DNA of 64,000 bases from positions 175,975 through 239,974 of the forward strand of contig CAMLMV010000004.1 of the NCBI GenBank assembly GCA_946481275.1, read 5' to 3'. The position numbers were made by a program, and so were the translations under genes. Shown here piece after piece: positions 1-10,917 of the stretch. Below the pieces are notes generated by a model that did no database searches, was not told where the DNA came from, and saw nothing but the letters and a program-made list of their open reading frames with translations. Every line of letters begins with the position of its first letter. Positions within the stretch are counted from its first letter, which is position 1. Origin of the DNA: an uncultured Massilia sp. Lineage in GTDB: Bacteria; Pseudomonadota; Gammaproteobacteria; Burkholderiales; Burkholderiaceae.

Positions 1-606
1 CATGGCGCGCATCGCGGCCTTGACCGGCAACGGCATCTCGGCCGCGCCCATTTCCTGCGCCTTGGCACCGTGCTCGATCTCGTCGTCGCGCATCTGCGTG
101 ACGATCGCGCGCGACTTCGCGTCGTGCGGCGGCAGCTGGTCGAGGTGGCTGTTCAGGTGCGCCTCGACCTGGCGCTCCGTCTCCACGACGAAGCCGAGGC
201 TGACGGCGTCGCCCAGGCGCGATGCGACCGTCCCGAGCGCATAGGCGCCGGCATACCACAGCGGATTGAGGAGACTCGGCTGCGAACCCAGCTCGGCCAG
301 GCGTTCGGCCGTCCAGGCGAGATGATCTTCTTCCTCACGGCCGGATTTGGCGAACTGCGCACGCATGGCCTGCGTCGACGCGCGGCGGCCCTGCGAGTCG
401 TACAGCGCCTGGGCGCACACTTCGCCCACGTGGTTCACGCGCATCAGGCCGGCGCTGTGGCGCTGTTCCTGGGTATTCAGTTCGCAGTCCGGCGCCGAAA
501 CGCCCGGATTCGGCCGCGCGGCCTTCGCCACGCCGCCCACGACGCGCAAGGCCTTGTCGAAACCGACGATCAGGTGGTCAAGAGGGTTGATGGTGCGGGT
601 TGTCAT
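1..606 (-). CDS. coq7: Coq7-type 2-octaprenyl-3-methyl-6-methoxy-benzoquinol hydroxylase (partial, C-terminus off window)
   Basis: Reads from an ATG at 606 down to the window edge without a stop, giving 202 codons of the N-terminal and central protein. It shows the two-repeat di-iron architecture of Coq7/UbiF-type flavin-independent hydroxylases: [12 protein letters not shown] near residue 60, EEDHLAW near residue 85, ETERQVEAH in the middle and DEIEHGAKA towards the end, which supply the Glu and ExxH iron ligands. The family hydroxylates the ubiquinone precursor ring at the inner membrane, in aerobic ubiquinone synthesis. The family is usually a little over 200 aa, so only a short C-terminal piece should be missing. 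The next gene on the same strand starts 491 bases upstream, so no operon with it is evident. Family assignment is secure; the exact end cannot be seen. Confidence 0.92.
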   Translation of the reverse strand, partial: MTTRTINPLDHLIVGFDKALRVVGGVAKAARPNPGVSAPDCELNTQEQRHSAGLMRVNHVGEVCAQALYDSQGRRASTQAMRAQFAKSGREEEDHLAWTAERLAELGSQPSLLNPLWYAGAYALGTVASRLGDAVSLGFVVETERQVEAHLNSHLDQLPPHDAKSRAIVTQMRDDEIEHGAKAQEMGAAEMPLPVKAAMRAM

Positions 607-641
607 GAGAGACCTATCAGCTTGTTGTTCGATAAGCCGAA

Positions 642-1097
642 TTATATGCCCTCGCCCGCCGCCCCTTCCTCACGTGTCTTCTGGGCATGCTTCTGCGCCT
701 CCAGCCAGTCGTGCACGGGACCTTCCACCTCCAGCTTCGAGATGTTCTTTGCCACGCCCAGGTTCAGCTCCAGCAGGAACGGGATCGAATCCGGCGGCAC
801 GTCCGTGCATGTGGCCGTAAAGGCCGTCATGAAGCGCTCCGATTGCAGCACCGGCAACACGCTCTTGCCGCTCATGAACTGCAGGATGCTCGTGATCGTG
901 TGGCCGCCGCCGATCGTGTGGTAGATGAACCGGTTGAAGTCGCGGTCCACAGTCTTGAAATCGATGGCTTCCTTCGTCATCAGGTTGGCCAGGTAGTACA
1001 GGCCGACGGCGACACGGAACCAGTCCGTCGACTCGGCCCGGGTGCGGCCCTGGCGCGTGACGGCCAGGATGTTGTCCTTGTTGATGAGAGTATCCAT
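642..1097 (-). CDS. Conserved hypothetical protein, 151 aa
   Basis: An open frame of 151 codons starting MDTLINKDN. An upstream in-frame ATG gives MHNGPMDTL, and the frame stays open further still, but the stretch before MDTL looks like untranslated sequence. I do not recognise the family. The protein is soluble-looking, with a mostly helical middle ([23 protein letters not shown]), a glycine turn ([11 protein letters not shown]) and an acidic C-terminus ([12 protein letters not shown]). There is no signal peptide, membrane segment or metal motif. It lies between coq7 and a divergent ABC transporter; the 226-base gap to the ABC gene must hold both promoters. Codon use matches the neighbours and the opposite-strand frames look like shadows. 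Confidence 0.7.
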   Translation of the reverse strand: MDTLINKDNILAVTRQGRTRAESTDWFRVAVGLYYLANLMTKEAIDFKTVDRDFNRFIYHTIGGGHTITSILQFMSGKSVLPVLQSERFMTAFTATCTDVPPDSIPFLLELNLGVAKNISKLEVEGPVHDWLEAQKHAQKTREEGAAGEGI

Positions 1098-1323
1098 AGG
1101 GCCATTATGCATGTTCTTGCCCGGCCGGGATATCACCGGTAATGTTGCCAGAATAGACATAAGTCGTTCCACGTTGTATGCTGGCCTGCATCCTGCTCCC
1201 GCTTTTCTGCACTCTGGACTTGTGAAAATGCCGTGTGTCGCACCGCTGCTGCCGGGTCGGCTCCTTTTTAATACAATGCAACAGTCATGAAATGCGTGCA
1301 TTGTCACGAGCAATGGAGTCTCC

Positions 1324-2217
<894 letters not shown>

Positions 2218-2220
2218 TTC

Positions 2221-5200
2221 ATGGGTGCGCTCCTCGCCATCGCCGGCTTCGAGGCCCGGCAGCGCCTGAAGCTGCTGTCGACCTGGGTGTATTTCTTTGC
2301 CTTTTTCGCGCTGGCCCTGCTGTGGATGGCCGCCGCGGGCGGCGTCTTCAAGGAAGCCTTCGTCTCGTTCGGCGGCCGCGTGCTGATCAACGCGCCGCGC
2401 CAGATCGCCCTGAGCGCGGCGTTCCTCGGCTCCCTCGGCGTCATCGTCGTCGCCGCGATGATGGGCCGCTCGGTGCAGCAGGACTTCGAATACGAGATGC
2501 ACCACTTCTTCTTCAGCGCCCCGATCCCGAAATACGCGTACGTGTTCGGACGCTTCCTCGGCGCGCTGGCGACGCTGGCCGTCGTGTTCTCGGCCATCCT
2601 GTTCGGCACCCTGCTGGGGACGGCGCTGCCCGGCATCGACCCTGTCCGCCTCGGGCCGTATTCGGTGGCGGGCTACCTGCTGCCCTACTTCCTCACGCTG
2701 GTGCCGAACCTGTTCATCTTCGGCGCCATCTTCTTCGTGCTCGCGGCGCTCACGCGGCGCATGCTGGCCGTGTACGTGGCCAGCGTCGTCATGCTGATCG
2801 GTTACATCGTCGCCCCGTCGCTGGCGCGCGACCTCGATTACAAGACGCTCGCCGCGCTGATCGACCCGTTCGGCACGACGGCGCTGATCCGCCTCACCGA
2901 GTACTGGAGTCTCACGGAACGCAACACGCTACAGGTCCCGTTCGCAGGCGTCTATCTGATCAATCGCGCCATCTGGTCGCTGTTCTCGCTCGTCGTCCTG
3001 CTGCTCGGCTACTGGCGCTTCAGCTTCGTGTCCACGCCGGCCGGCCGGCGCGGCCAGGCGCGGCCCGAACCGGAAAGCGCGCCGCAAGCGCCGGCCGGCA
3101 TGGCCGACCTGCACGAGGCGCCCGACTTCGCCGCGCGCAACCTCGCCGTGCTGCTGGCCCGATCGAGCTGGATGAATCTGCGCGAGGCGGTCAAGAACGT
3201 CTACTTCGCCGTGATCGTCCTGGCCGGCATGCTGACCCTCATCGTCAGCTCCCTCGACCTGGGCGCGATCTACGGCACGAAGACCTACCCCGTCACGTAC
3301 ATGGTGCTGGAACTCATACGCGACGTGTTCGCGCTGTTCGTGCTGATCGTGACGACGTTCTATGCGGGCGAGATGGTATGGCGCGAGCGCGAGGCGCGCA
3401 TGGCGCAGATGATGGATGCGCTGCCCGTCCCGAGCTGGCTGCCGCTGGCCGCCAAGACCATCGCCCTCGTCGGCCTGCAGGCCCTGCTGCTGCTGGCCGC
3501 GATGGTATGCGGGATGGGCATCCAGCTCGCGCACGGCTACGTGACGCTGGAACCGGGCCTGTACCTGACGACGCTGTTCGGCATCCTGCTGCCCCGCTAC
3601 GTGCTGCTGGCCGTGCTGGCGATCGCCGCCCAGGCCATCCTGAACCACAAATATCTCGCCTACTTCGCGCTGGTGACCTATTACGTCATCACGCTGTTCC
3701 TCGGCGGCTTCGGTCTCGACCACCCGATGCTCGTGTACGGCGCGCTGCCGGACATCACGTATTCGGCCATGAACGGCTTCGGCCACTATCTCCCGCTGCA
3801 GCGCACCCTGCAAATCTACTGGGGCGGCGCGGCGATCATCCTGTTCACCATCGCGCTCGTGCTGTGGCCGCGCGGCGTGAGCGACAGCTTCGCCGAACGC
3901 CTGCAACTCGCCCGCCAGCGCCTGACGCCGGGCGTGCTGAAAGGCTTCGCGGCCGGCGTCCTCGTGTTCGCGGCGAGCGGCGGCGTGCTGTGGTACAACC
4001 TCGTCCACCTCGGCACCTACCAGACGGCGTGGCACAAGGAACAGATACGTGCCGACTACGAACTGCGCTACAAGCGTTTCGCAAAACTGCCGCAGCCGCG
4101 CATCACCGACGTCGGCCTGCAGGTCGACATCCATCCCGCCACCCGCACGCTGAAGGTGCACGGCTTCTACCAATTGGAAAACCGCACGGCGGCGCCGATC
4201 CGCGACGTCATCCTGTTCCAGAAACCCGGCCCCGACTTCCGTCCGCGCTTCGCGCAGGCGGCGCGGCTGCTGCGCGCCGATCCGCAGCACGGCTTCTATC
4301 ACTACCAGCTGGCATCGCCCCTGCAGCCGGGCGCGCGCACGGCGCTGGAATTCGACCTGCTGGACGCGCCTGGCGGCGTGCTGGGCCTGGGCCGCGACAC
4401 GGCCGTCGTCGGCAACGGCACTTTCTTTTCCAACGAAGTCCTGCCGCACGTGGGCTACCAGCGCACGGTCGAACTGGAGGACGACCGCGACCGCAAGCGC
4501 CACGGCCTAGCGCCGCGCGAACGCATGGCCGCGCACGAGAACGAAGCGGCACGCGCGAACAGCTACATCGCCAACGACGCCGACTGGATCCGCTTCGACG
4601 CCGTCGTCAGCACGAGCCCGGACCAGACCGTGGTCGCGCCGGGCACGCTGGAGCAGGAGTGGATGAGCGGCGGCCGGCGCTGGTTCCATTACAAGGCCGA
4701 CAAACCCGTCCTGAATTTCTACACGTTCCAGTCGGCCCGCTACGAAGTGCGCCACGACCGCTGGCAGGACGTGACGATCGACGTGTATTACCACCCGGGC
4801 CACGAGTTCAATGTCGACCGCATGATCCGCGGCGCCAAGGCGGCCCTGGAATACGGCACGAAGCACTACAGCCCCTACCAGAACCGCGAGCTGCGCATCG
4901 CGGAATTCCCCCGCTACGCGGCGTACGCGCAGGCGGCGCCGGGCACGATCCCGTTCTCGGAAAGCGTCGGCTTCATCGCCAAGGTGGACCCGGACTCGCG
5001 CAAGGACATCGACTACCCGTACTACGTGAGCGCGCACGAGGTGGGCCACCAGTGGTGGGCGCACCAGATCGTCGGCGCCGACATGCGCGGCGCGACCGTG
5101 CTGTCGGAAAGCCTGGCCGAATACACGGCGCTGATGACGATGAAGAACACGCTGGGCTCCAGCAAGATGCGGCGCTTCCTGCGCTACGACCTCGAGGAAT

Positions 5201-5802
5201 ACCTGATGGGCCGCGCGCGCGAGAACAAGAAGGAGCTCCCGCTCGCGCAGAACGAGAACCAGAGCTACATCCACTACCACAAGGGCAGCCTCGCCATGTA
5301 TCTGCTGCAGGACCTGGTCGGCGAGGATGCGGTGAACGGCGTGCTGCACGGCCTGCTGCAGGAGTACGCGTACAAGGGGCCGCCGTATCCGACCGTGGCG
5401 ACGCTGGTCGAGCGCCTGCGCGGCATCACGCCGCCGGACAAGGCCTACCTGATCGACGACCTGTTCGAGTCCATCGTCCTGTACGAAAACCACGTCGACG
5501 GCGCGACGGCGCGCCGCCGCCCGGACGGCAGGTACGAGGTCGAGATCCGCGCGACGGCCGGCAAGGTGCGCGCCGGCGACCAGGGCGAGGAACAGCCGCA
5601 GGTTCTCCGCGACTACATCGAATTCGGCGTCGACGACGAGGCGGGCAACCCGCTCGCGCGCGAGCGCCGGCTCGTGACGCAGGCCGGCCAGCGCGTCGTC
5701 CTGGTGGTCGCCGGCCGCCCGGCGCGGGCCGGTATCGACCCCGACAACAAGCTGATTGACAGGAAGCCCACAGACAACATGCAGCCTGTCGACATGCACT
5801 GA
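2221..5802 (+). CDS. ABC-2 permease fused to M1 family zinc aminopeptidase, 1193 aa
   Basis: One continuous 1193-aa frame. Residues 1-280 and about 320-570 are rich in long hydrophobic helices of ABC-2 permease type (for example [18 protein letters not shown]). The last 600 residues form a soluble M1 metallopeptidase domain with HEVGH at 939-943, followed by the downstream Glu in LSESLAEY near 963. HExxH plus that Glu is the zinc site of the M1 family; the usual GxMEN exopeptidase motif is not obvious ([11 protein letters not shown] lies at that place). The peptidase part should sit outside the cytoplasm if the permease ends with a helix leading out (around residue 575), but topology is inference. 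It lies 3 bases after the ATPase gene. Such fusions exist as a family of unknown role; I cannot name the substrate. Confidence 0.93.
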   Translation: MGALLAIAGFEARQRLKLLSTWVYFFAFFALALLWMAAAGGVFKEAFVSFGGRVLINAPRQIALSAAFLGSLGVIVVAAMMGRSVQQDFEYEMHHFFFSAPIPKYAYVFGRFLGALATLAVVFSAILFGTLLGTALPGIDPVRLGPYSVAGYLLPYFLTLVPNLFIFGAIFFVLAALTRRMLAVYVASVVMLIGYIVAPSLARDLDYKTLAALIDPFGTTALIRLTEYWSLTERNTLQVPFAGVYLINRAIWSLFSLVVLLLGYWRFSFVSTPAGRRGQARPEPESAPQAPAGMADLHEAPDFAARNLAVLLARSSWMNLREAVKNVYFAVIVLAGMLTLIVSSLDLGAIYGTKTYPVTYMVLELIRDVFALFVLIVTTFYAGEMVWREREARMAQMMDALPVPSWLPLAAKTIALVGLQALLLLAAMVCGMGIQLAHGYVTLEPGLYLTTLFGILLPRYVLLAVLAIAAQAILNHKYLAYFALVTYYVITLFLGGFGLDHPMLVYGALPDITYSAMNGFGHYLPLQRTLQIYWGGAAIILFTIALVLWPRGVSDSFAERLQLARQRLTPGVLKGFAAGVLVFAASGGVLWYNLVHLGTYQTAWHKEQIRADYELRYKRFAKLPQPRITDVGLQVDIHPATRTLKVHGFYQLENRTAAPIRDVILFQKPGPDFRPRFAQAARLLRADPQHGFYHYQLASPLQPGARTALEFDLLDAPGGVLGLGRDTAVVGNGTFFSNEVLPHVGYQRTVELEDDRDRKRHGLAPRERMAAHENEAARANSYIANDADWIRFDAVVSTSPDQTVVAPGTLEQEWMSGGRRWFHYKADKPVLNFYTFQSARYEVRHDRWQDVTIDVYYHPGHEFNVDRMIRGAKAALEYGTKHYSPYQNRELRIAEFPRYAAYAQAAPGTIPFSESVGFIAKVDPDSRKDIDYPYYVSAHEVGHQWWAHQIVGADMRGATVLSESLAEYTALMTMKNTLGSSKMRRFLRYDLEEYLMGRARENKKELPLAQNENQSYIHYHKGSLAMYLLQDLVGEDAVNGVLHGLLQEYAYKGPPYPTVATLVERLRGITPPDKAYLIDDLFESIVLYENHVDGATARRRPDGRYEVEIRATAGKVRAGDQGEEQPQVLRDYIEFGVDDEAGNPLARERRLVTQAGQRVVLVVAGRPARAGIDPDNKLIDRKPTDNMQPVDMH

Positions 5803-5817
5803 ACTTCACGTTATGAT
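5789..5817 (+). promoter_or_regulatory. Predicted sigma-70 promoter for the small gene at 5848
   Basis: A -35 hexamer TCGACA at 5789-5794 and a -10 hexamer TATGAT at 5812-5817 are separated by exactly 17 bases. Each matches the consensus at five of six positions. The -35 lies inside the last codons of the permease-peptidase gene, and the predicted start point is about 25 bases before the ribosome binding site TAGGAG. This suggests the small antitoxin-like gene is transcribed on its own. Confidence 0.55.
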
Positions 5818-5847
5818 CTGGTCACAATATCCTGCTAGGAGACACTC

Positions 5848-6054
5848 ATGCCTATCGTCGCCGAACTGGCCGCCCAGATTCAGCAACTGTCCGCCGAGGA
5901 CAGGCACGAGCTATTGCGTCTGCTGATGGTGGACAGCGACGACGGCGACCAGGATGCCGATGAAGCCTGGCGCAACGAGATCGTGCGCCGCGTGAAGGCG
6001 ATCCGCAACGGCGAGGCGGCGATCCGCGCGCTGCAGGACGACTGGCGCGAATAA
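5848..6054 (+). CDS. Addiction-module-component-like small protein (orphan)
   Basis: A 68-aa acidic protein resembling the putative addiction module component family (TIGR02574 type): an N-terminal helix with LSAEDRHELLRLLM, an acidic linker, then AWRNEIVRRVKAIRNGEAAI, the place where this family has its conserved AWxxEIxRRxxxIRxGE pattern. In that family the protein is the putative antitoxin of a RelE/ParE-like toxin encoded next door. Here no toxin gene follows: the next feature is a terminator and then a convergent chemoreceptor gene. The start has a good Shine-Dalgarno (AGGAG, 8 bases before the ATG). It may be a solitary antitoxin or may have another role. Confidence 0.75.
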   Translation: MPIVAELAAQIQQLSAEDRHELLRLLMVDSDDGDQDADEAWRNEIVRRVKAIRNGEAAIRALQDDWRE

Positions 6055-6070
6055 CACCGGCGTCGAATGT

Positions 6071-6108
6071 AAAAAAAACCGCGATGCCGGATGGGTCGCG
6101 GTTTTTTT
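6071..6108. terminator. Bidirectional rho-independent terminator
   Basis: A hairpin with arms CCGCGA and TCGCGG (6079-6084 and 6096-6101) is flanked by a run of eight A on the left and seven T on the right, so it can end transcription from both sides. It sits between the small gene ending at 6054 and the convergent chemoreceptor gene ending at 6125. Confidence 0.85.
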
Positions 6109-6124
6109 ATGCCCGGAAGACCGC

Positions 6125-7798
6125 TCAGAACGTCTCCCACTCCTCCGCCACGACAGGCTCCTGCCGCTTCGCTTTCCGCACCGGCTGCACCGCCAGCGCC
6201 GCCCGTGGCTTGGCCACAACAGCCGGACGCGCCGCCGCCTGCACCGTCTGCCCCGTCTGGAATGTGCCGACCAGCGCCGCCAGCTGGTGCGCCTGCTCCT
6301 GCATCGCATCCGCCGCGGCGGCCGCCTGTTCGACCAGTGCCGCGTTCTGCTGCGTGACGTGGTCCATCTGCGTGATGGACTGGTTGACCTGCTCGATGCC
6401 GGCGCGCTGCTCCTCGCTGGCGGCGGCGATCTCGCCGATCAGGTCCGTCACGCGGCGCACGCTGCCGACGACGTCTTCCATCGTGCTGCCGGCCTGGTCG
6501 ACGAGGCGCGAGCCCGCTTCGACCTGTTCCACCGAATCGCCGATCAGCGCCTTGATTTCCTTGGCGGCGGCGGCCGAACGCTGGGCCAGGTTGCGCACCT
6601 CGCCCGCGACGACGGCGAACCCACGTCCCTGCTCGCCGGCGCGCGCCGCTTCCACGGCGGCGTTCAGCGCCAGGATGTTCGTCTGGAAGGCGATACCGTC
6701 GATGACGGTGATGATGTCGGCGATCTTCTTCGACGATGCGTTGATCGACCCCATCGTGCTGACCACCTGCGCGACGACGTCGCCGCCGCGCTGGGCCGTC
6801 TCGGACGCGCTGGCCGCCAGCTGGGTGGCCTGGCGTGCATTGTCCGCGTTCTGGCGGACGGTCGACGTCAGTTCTTCCATCGACGACGCCGTCTCTTCCA
6901 GCGAACCGGCCTGCTGCTCGGTACGCGCGGAGAGATCCTGGTTGCCCGAGTTGATTTCGCCCGACGCGGTGGCGATGGTCTCCGTGCCCGTGCGCACGCG
7001 GGTCACGATGTCGATCAGGGAGTCGTTCATCTCCTTCAGTGCGGCCATCAGCTCGCCCGTCTCATCCTTCGAATCCACCTCGACGCGCGTCGTCAGGTCG
7101 CCCTGCGCCACCCGCCTGGCGACGCGCACCGCATACGCCAGCGGCGCGGTGATGTTACGGGCCAGCCAGAGCACCAGCGCCAGTGCCAGCACGACGGCCG
7201 TGATGCCGCCGCCGATCAGCGTGACCGACATCGTGGACGCCAGCTTGTCCATCATCGTTCTGCGCTCGCCCAACAGGCCCGCTTCCTCGGCCTTGATGTC
7301 GGCTACGAGCTTGCGCATCGCATCCATCCCCTGCTTGCCCTTGCCGGCCTGCTCGGCCGTCACGACGGCCGCCATGTCGGCATCGGCCGCCGCGCGGCGC
7401 AGCCTGATGGCCGGCTCGGCCACGGCGTCCAGCCATTTCTGTTCTTCCTCGGCCAGATGCCGCAGCCGTTCCTGCTGGCGCGGATTGTCGGCCGTGAGCT
7501 TGCGCGCCGCCTCGACGTGGGCACGGAACTCTTCCTTGCCGGCGTTATAGGGTTCTAGCGACGCATCCCTGCCCGTCAGCGCGAAGCCGCGCTGGCCGGT
7601 TTCCATGTTCACCAGGCTCGTCAGGGCGGCATCGACCTCGCCGAGCACTTTATAAGTGTGAATGTTCAGGAAATTGGCGTTGCGCAGACGTGCAAAATTG
7701 CCGTACGAAAGGCTGACCAGCAGGACAAGGAGGGCAACGACGGCGCCGAAGCCAAGGTACAGGCGGGTACCAATTTTAAGATCGGATAATCTCATCAT
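6125..7798 (-). CDS. Methyl-accepting chemotaxis protein with CHASE3 sensor domain
   Basis: A 557-aa chemoreceptor. The N-terminus has one membrane helix ([20 protein letters not shown]). A periplasmic helical bundle of CHASE3 type follows, with [17 protein letters not shown] around residues 60-80. Then come a second helix near 190-215, a HAMP domain, and a long cytoplasmic coiled coil whose tip carries [21 protein letters not shown]. The last five residues are EWETF, the type of pentapeptide that docks CheR/CheB on high-abundance receptors (NWETF in enteric Tar and Tsr). No ligand can be named from the sequence. Two adjacent ATG codons begin the frame (7798 and 7795), and neither has a recognisable Shine-Dalgarno; the 140 bases upstream are strikingly AT-rich compared with the neighbourhood. 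The gene stands alone, ending at the terminator at 6071. Confidence 0.96.
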   Translation of the reverse strand: MMRLSDLKIGTRLYLGFGAVVALLVLLVSLSYGNFARLRNANFLNIHTYKVLGEVDAALTSLVNMETGQRGFALTGRDASLEPYNAGKEEFRAHVEAARKLTADNPRQQERLRHLAEEEQKWLDAVAEPAIRLRRAAADADMAAVVTAEQAGKGKQGMDAMRKLVADIKAEEAGLLGERRTMMDKLASTMSVTLIGGGITAVVLALALVLWLARNITAPLAYAVRVARRVAQGDLTTRVEVDSKDETGELMAALKEMNDSLIDIVTRVRTGTETIATASGEINSGNQDLSARTEQQAGSLEETASSMEELTSTVRQNADNARQATQLAASASETAQRGGDVVAQVVSTMGSINASSKKIADIITVIDGIAFQTNILALNAAVEAARAGEQGRGFAVVAGEVRNLAQRSAAAAKEIKALIGDSVEQVEAGSRLVDQAGSTMEDVVGSVRRVTDLIGEIAAASEEQRAGIEQVNQSITQMDHVTQQNAALVEQAAAAADAMQEQAHQLAALVGTFQTGQTVQAAARPAVVAKPRAALAVQPVRKAKRQEPVVAEEWETF

Positions 7799-7943
7799 AT
7801 TATATATTTGGTATATATTTCGGTAACAATCAATAACAAAATTGCGATTGGGAAATATACACGAAAATGTCCGTTGTATTGACCGATATCAATACTTTCA
7901 TCAAAGATATCGATACCTGAGATTTTTTGTGATCAGTGGACAT

Positions 7944-7972
7944 AAAAAAAGCCGCGGACTTGCCGCGGCTTT
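7944..7972 (-). terminator. Rho-independent terminator of topB
   Basis: On the minus strand, 19 bases after the topB stop, a 7-bp perfect stem (GCCGCGG/CCGCGGC, loop of 5) is extended by A-T pairs and followed by a run of seven T. It lies in the gap between topB and the upstream AT-rich region of the chemoreceptor gene. Confidence 0.85.
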
Positions 7973-7990
7973 GATTGGTGACGCGCTGGT

Positions 7991-10684
7991 CTATTCGCCG
8001 ACAACCGCCTTCTTGGCCGCCGTGGCCCGCTTGGCAGGCGCTTTGCGGGCGGCAGCCGTCTTGGCCGCGGGTTTAGCAGACGTCTTGGCCGCAGGCTTCG
8101 CGGCAGCAGCCTTGGTCGCCGCCGCCTTGCGCGCGGCCGGCTTGGCGGCAGCCGGCTCCGCGCCGCCATCGGCCTCGTCCGCCTGGTCCTTGCCCTTGGC
8201 GGCGCCCGGCTTGGCCTTGCGCTCCTCGAACTCGAAGCTGATCTTGCCATCCTTGCCGCGCACGAGGAAGGCCTTGAACGAGCGGCGGGTACGCTGCGAG
8301 ACAAAGCCCGGCAGCAGGTCGGTCTTGCCGTCGTTCAGCAGCTTGGCCATCTGCTCCGGCAGGATTTCCTGCTGCAGGATGATGCGGCTGCTGCGGAAAT
8401 CGCAGGTCTTCGGCTTGGCCACCGTGTGCTCGCAGACGTAGGCGAGGCCCATCTCGTACACGTTGCCGGTGCATTTCGGGCACGGGCCGAGCGGGGTCTG
8501 GCCGGTGAAGTCGACGCCTTCGCCGTCTTCGCCCTCGTCCTGGTCCTGGCCGAAGTCGAATTCCAGCTTGTAGTTGTGGATGTCTTCATCGCGCACGATG
8601 CGCAGGATCGCGGCGAACGGCCGGCCCATCTTCGAGCGGAAGCCCTGCAGCGGGCCGATCGTGCGGTTCGCCAGCAGTTCCTCGACTTCCTCGATCTCGA
8701 ACTGGCGGCTGCCGGGCACCTTGCTCATCGAGAAATCGCATTTGGTGCACGCGAAGCGGCGGTAGTTTTCCTTGACGACGCCGCCGCAGTTCGGGCACGG
8801 CGTGCGCAGGGTCGCGTACTCGCCCGGGATCGTGTCGTTGTTGTATTCCTTGGCGCGCTTGACGATGATCTCGGTCATCTCGGCGATCTCGCGCATGAAT
8901 TCTTCGCGCGAAATCTGGCCCTTTTCCATCTGCGACAGCTTGTATTCCCACTCGCCCGTCAATTCCGGCGCCGTCAATTCGTTCACGCCCAGGCCGCGCA
9001 GCAGCGTCATCAGCTGGAACGCCTTGGCGGTCGGGATCAGCTCGCGCCCTTCGCGCAGCAGGTATTTTTCCGTCAGCAGGCCTTCGATGATCGCCGCGCG
9101 CGTCGCCGGCGTGCCGAGGCCCTTGCCGGCCATCGCGTCGCGCAGCTCGTCGGAATCGACCAGTTTGCCGGCACCTTCCATCGCCGACAGCAGGGTCGCT
9201 TCGTTGTAGCGCGCGGGCGGCTTGGTGACGAGACCGTTGGCGTTGACCTTCTCCGCCAGCACCTTCTCGCCCTTCGCCACCGGCACGAGGCTGGCGCCGT
9301 CCTTGTCGTCGCCCGTCGTGTCCTTGCCGTACACGGCCAGCCAGCCGGGGTTCGTCATGACCTTGCCTTCGGTCTTGAACTGGTGGCCTTCCACTTCCGT
9401 GTAGCGGGTCGTGACGAGGAATTCCGCGGCGGGGAAGAACACGGCCATGAAGCGGCGGGTGACGAGGTCGTACAGCTTCTGTTCCGGCTCGGACAGGTTT
9501 TTCGGCACGACGCCGGTCGGGATGATCGCGAAGTGGTCCGAGATCTTGCTGTTGTCGAAGATGCGCTTGTTCGGCTTGACCCAGCCCTTGTCCAGGATCT
9601 GCTTGGCGAACTGGTGGTAGTTCGGGTTGCCCTTCAACACCTCCAGGGTCGACTTGACGGTATTCAGGTAGTCTTCCGGCAGCGCGCGCGAATCGGTACG
9701 GGGATAGGTCAGCACCTTGTGCTTTTCGTACAGCGCCTGGGCCAGGCCCAGCGTGTTCTTGGCCGAGAAGCCGAAGCGGCCGTTGGCCTCGCGCTGCAGC
9801 GATGTCAGGTCGAACAGCGCGGGCGCCATCGACGTCGTCGGTTTCGATTCCTCGGTGACGTTACCCTGCTTGCCCGTGCAGGCGGCGACGATCGCTTCCG
9901 CGTCGACCTTGGACCACAGGCGCTCGGCCCGCTTTTCCGGATCGGCGTCGTCCTTCTTGAACTTGGTGTCGAGCCAGCGGCCTTCGTACATGCCGGCCCC
10001 GGCGCGGAATTCCGCACGCACTTCCCAGTAATCGCGCGGGACGAACTTCTTGATCTTCTCTTCGCGCTCGACGACGATCGACAGGGTCGGCGTCTGCACG
10101 CGGCCCACCGTCGTCAGGTAGAAGCCGCCTTCCTTCGAGTTGAACGCGGTCATCGCGCGGGTGCCGTTGATGCCGATCAGCCAGTCCGCTTCCGAACGGC
10201 AACGCGCGGCGTCGGCCAGCGGCAGCATTTCCTTGTCGCTGCGCAGGTGGGCGAAGCCGTCGCGGATCGCGTTCGGCGTCATCGACTGCAGCCACAGGCG
10301 CTTGACGGTCTGCTTGGCCTTGGCGTTCTGGGCGATCAGGCGGAAGATCAGTTCACCTTCGCGGCCCGCGTCGCATGCGTTGATCAGGGTGTCGACATCC
10401 TTGCGCTTGATCAGCTTGTTCAGCACTTTGAGGCGCGACTCGGTCTTCGCGATCGGATTCAGCGCGAAGTACGGCGGAATCATCGGCAGGTGCGTAAAAC
10501 TCCATTTGCCGCGCTTGACGTCGTACTCCTCGGGCACCGCGATCTCGAGCAGGTGGCCGACGGCGGACGACAGGACGTATTCGTCGGATTCGAAATACTC
10601 ATCGTGCTTGGTAAAGCCGCCGAGCGCCTTGGCGATGTCGTTCGCCACGGAGGGTTTTTCGGCAATGATGAGGGCTTTGGTCAT
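7991..10684 (-). CDS. topB: DNA topoisomerase III with histone-H1-like tail
   Basis: An 897-aa type IA topoisomerase. The Toprim domain starts at the N-terminus (IIAEKPSVA) and has DAGREGE at 105-111; the catalytic tyrosine is Tyr327 in LTYPRTDSR. It passes single DNA strands through a transient break and resolves recombination and replication intermediates. After the core come two cysteine clusters, CPNCGG with CTKC near 650-680 and CPKC with CDF near 770-800, that look like topoisomerase zinc ribbons. The last 70 residues are a low-complexity Lys/Ala/Pro tail (repeats of KPAAK and KAAA type) resembling bacterial histone-H1-like domains; such tails occur on DNA-binding proteins of this group but are not needed for catalysis. 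It follows smg-dprA-lysM on the same strand, a common order in this lineage, after a gap of 233 bases. Confidence 0.96.
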   Translation of the reverse strand: MTKALIIAEKPSVANDIAKALGGFTKHDEYFESDEYVLSSAVGHLLEIAVPEEYDVKRGKWSFTHLPMIPPYFALNPIAKTESRLKVLNKLIKRKDVDTLINACDAGREGELIFRLIAQNAKAKQTVKRLWLQSMTPNAIRDGFAHLRSDKEMLPLADAARCRSEADWLIGINGTRAMTAFNSKEGGFYLTTVGRVQTPTLSIVVEREEKIKKFVPRDYWEVRAEFRAGAGMYEGRWLDTKFKKDDADPEKRAERLWSKVDAEAIVAACTGKQGNVTEESKPTTSMAPALFDLTSLQREANGRFGFSAKNTLGLAQALYEKHKVLTYPRTDSRALPEDYLNTVKSTLEVLKGNPNYHQFAKQILDKGWVKPNKRIFDNSKISDHFAIIPTGVVPKNLSEPEQKLYDLVTRRFMAVFFPAAEFLVTTRYTEVEGHQFKTEGKVMTNPGWLAVYGKDTTGDDKDGASLVPVAKGEKVLAEKVNANGLVTKPPARYNEATLLSAMEGAGKLVDSDELRDAMAGKGLGTPATRAAIIEGLLTEKYLLREGRELIPTAKAFQLMTLLRGLGVNELTAPELTGEWEYKLSQMEKGQISREEFMREIAEMTEIIVKRAKEYNNDTIPGEYATLRTPCPNCGGVVKENYRRFACTKCDFSMSKVPGSRQFEIEEVEELLANRTIGPLQGFRSKMGRPFAAILRIVRDEDIHNYKLEFDFGQDQDEGEDGEGVDFTGQTPLGPCPKCTGNVYEMGLAYVCEHTVAKPKTCDFRSSRIILQQEILPEQMAKLLNDGKTDLLPGFVSQRTRRSFKAFLVRGKDGKISFEFEERKAKPGAAKGKDQADEADGGAEPAAAKPAARKAAATKAAAAKPAAKTSAKPAAKTAAARKAPAKRATAAKKAVVGE

Positions 10685-10867
10685 ATGGTTCCTAAGTCGG
10701 CAGGCTCGATAAGCCGGCCGTTTGATAGCTTATTGGTAACAACTGGCAGATAGCGGCCAATGATAAGCGGGTTGTCGCGCAATCCGCAAGTAGACTCTGC
10801 CTGCGTGCGCCTTGATGCAACCCGGTCATGCTGCCCTGAAAAATACGCTTGATCTTGCTCTACCGCA

Positions 10868-10892
10868 AGAAAAAACGGGGCCGCAGCCCCGT
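10868..10892 (-). terminator. Rho-independent terminator of smg
   Basis: A 7-bp stem ACGGGGC/GCCCCGT with a 4-base loop, followed on the minus strand by a run of at least six T. It is 25 bases past the smg stop codon and separates the lysM-dprA-smg group from topB. Confidence 0.85.
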
Positions 10893-10917
10893 TTCACGTA
10901 TTCATTTAGTACCGCCG

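Noticed and set aside
8426..10753. A 775-codon plus-strand frame opposite topB
   Set aside because: Low-complexity shadow of topB codon bias; no domain is recognisable and topB motifs are intact.
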